A stretch of 5,888 nucleotides of DNA from Prolixibacteraceae bacterium (GTDB lineage Bacteria > Bacteroidota > Bacteroidia > Bacteroidales > Prolixibacteraceae). The stretch is from NCBI GenBank assembly GCA_016788685.1, contig JAEUSS010000239.1, positions 1 through 5,888 on the forward strand. The letters are read 5' to 3'. The first letter of the stretch is position 1. Each line of letters begins with the position of its first letter. The notes under the pieces are model-generated. The model made no database searches. It worked only from the letters and a program-made list of their open reading frames with translations, and was not told where the DNA came from. The position numbers and the translations under genes are program-made. This document shows positions 5,286 to 5,888 of the stretch, one piece after another.

Positions 5286-5888
5286 ATGGATACTATTCGA
5301 ACAGTTACAGTCACCCGGTACATGCAGCCCCTGAGGGAAGGTGGTTCATTGCCCGCGTTGGCCGAAGCCGATGATGACTTCAAGTACGTGGTCAAGTTCA
5401 AAGGCGGTGGACATGGGGTAAAAACGCTTATTGCCGAATTAATCGGAGGCGAGATTGCCCGGGCGCTGGGTTTAAAAGTGCCTGAGCTTGTTTTCGCGGA
5501 GTTGGACGAATGTTTTGGCCGTTCGGAGGGAGATGAGGAGATCCAGGATCTTTTAAAAGCAAGTCAGGGGTTAAATCTGGGCTTACATTTTTTATCAGGT
5601 GCTTTCACCTACGATCCGGTGGTGACTCAAACAGACCCGCTTCTGGCCTCCAAAATCGTATGGCTTGATAGTTTGATTACCAATATCGACCGTTCGTTCC
5701 GTAATACAAACATGCTCATCTGGCACAAAGAATTATGGCTGATCGATCATGGGTCTGCCCTGTATTTTCAGTATAACTGGGAAGGCTGGGAGAAGAAAGC
5801 GACAAGTCCGTTTCTGTATATAAAAGATCATGTATTGCTTCCACAGGCAACACAAATGGAAGAGGCTGACCGGATATGCAGGCAACTG
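5286..5888 (+). CDS. HipA-like kinase-family protein (HipA_2 type), 3'-truncated
   Basis: An open frame of 201 codons runs from the ATG at 5286 to the right window edge without a stop. The N-terminal MDTIRTVTVTRYMQPLREGG is followed by FKYVVKFKGGGHG (32-44), with Lys37 as the likely nucleotide-binding lysine, and by the helix AELIGGEIARALGLKVPE (50-67). Further on are SLITNIDRSFRNTNMLI (129-145), with Asp135 and Asn140 as catalytic-loop residues, and LWLIDHGSAL (150-159), with Asp154 in a DHG metal-binding motif. This order matches the HipA-like kinase family found alone in many bacteria, usually near a DUF3037 gene, rather than the classical HipBA toxin. No HipB-like antitoxin gene lies upstream. 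The start is 18 nt after the acr3 stop, so co-transcription is possible. Its substrate is unknown. An alternative start is the ATG at codon 13. Confidence 0.78.
   Translation, partial: MDTIRTVTVTRYMQPLREGGSLPALAEADDDFKYVVKFKGGGHGVKTLIAELIGGEIARALGLKVPELVFAELDECFGRSEGDEEIQDLLKASQGLNLGLHFLSGAFTYDPVVTQTDPLLASKIVWLDSLITNIDRSFRNTNMLIWHKELWLIDHGSALYFQYNWEGWEKKATSPFLYIKDHVLLPQATQMEEADRICRQL

Noticed and set aside
1..5888. CRISPR array, tRNA or rRNA genes, or an intact insertion sequence.
   Set aside because: I saw no regularly spaced repeats, no tRNA-like arms, no rRNA-like sequence and no transposase motifs on either strand.

Overview
The window looks like part of a Bacteroidota chromosome, possibly in or near the Marinilabiliales/Prolixibacteraceae, although the lineage is inferred rather than proven. 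Three things suggest this: the protein families, the near absence of Shine-Dalgarno motifs before start codons, and promoter-like elements close to the Bacteroidota -7 consensus TAnnTTTG. All genes lie on the + strand. Both ends of the window cut through genes.

The theme is arsenic detoxification. Region 1 (2-1051) holds the end of an ArsF-like thioredoxin-fold protein and a complete ArsG-like membrane protein, a pair associated with aromatic (nitro- and amino-phenyl) arsenicals. Region 2 (1104-2147) is an ArsP/YraQ-type permease with a CSC motif, preceded by an inverted repeat. Region 3 (2249-3025) is a divergent NAD(P)-binding oxidoreductase of the pyrroline-5-carboxylate reductase/F420-oxidoreductase superfamily. 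It has its own promoter-like element and ends at a perfect 17-bp-stem hairpin. Region 4 (3164-5267) is the inorganic arsenic module: a triple half-site operator/promoter, arsR, arsC (thioredoxin-type arsenate reductase) and acr3 (arsenite efflux). In this module ArsR would repress and sense, ArsC would reduce arsenate to arsenite, and Acr3 would export arsenite. Region 5 (5286 to the edge) is the first 201 codons of a HipA_2-type kinase-like protein, only 18 nt after acr3.

The gap between arsC and acr3 is not empty. It carries the C-terminal half of a decayed four-helix-bundle (S23/IVS-like) gene, frameshifted at a run of nine A and embedded in TTTTCAAAT-type repeats. A 28-nt version of those repeats also lies just before the arsC start (24 of 28 positions identical). 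Other points to check are the alternating operator half-sites and a related half-site before the permease gene, an ArsR without the classical CxC sensor, an ArsG that keeps two DsbD/CcdA-like cysteines, and the HipA-like gene attached to the ars module. I see no tRNA, rRNA, CRISPR array or intact insertion sequence.
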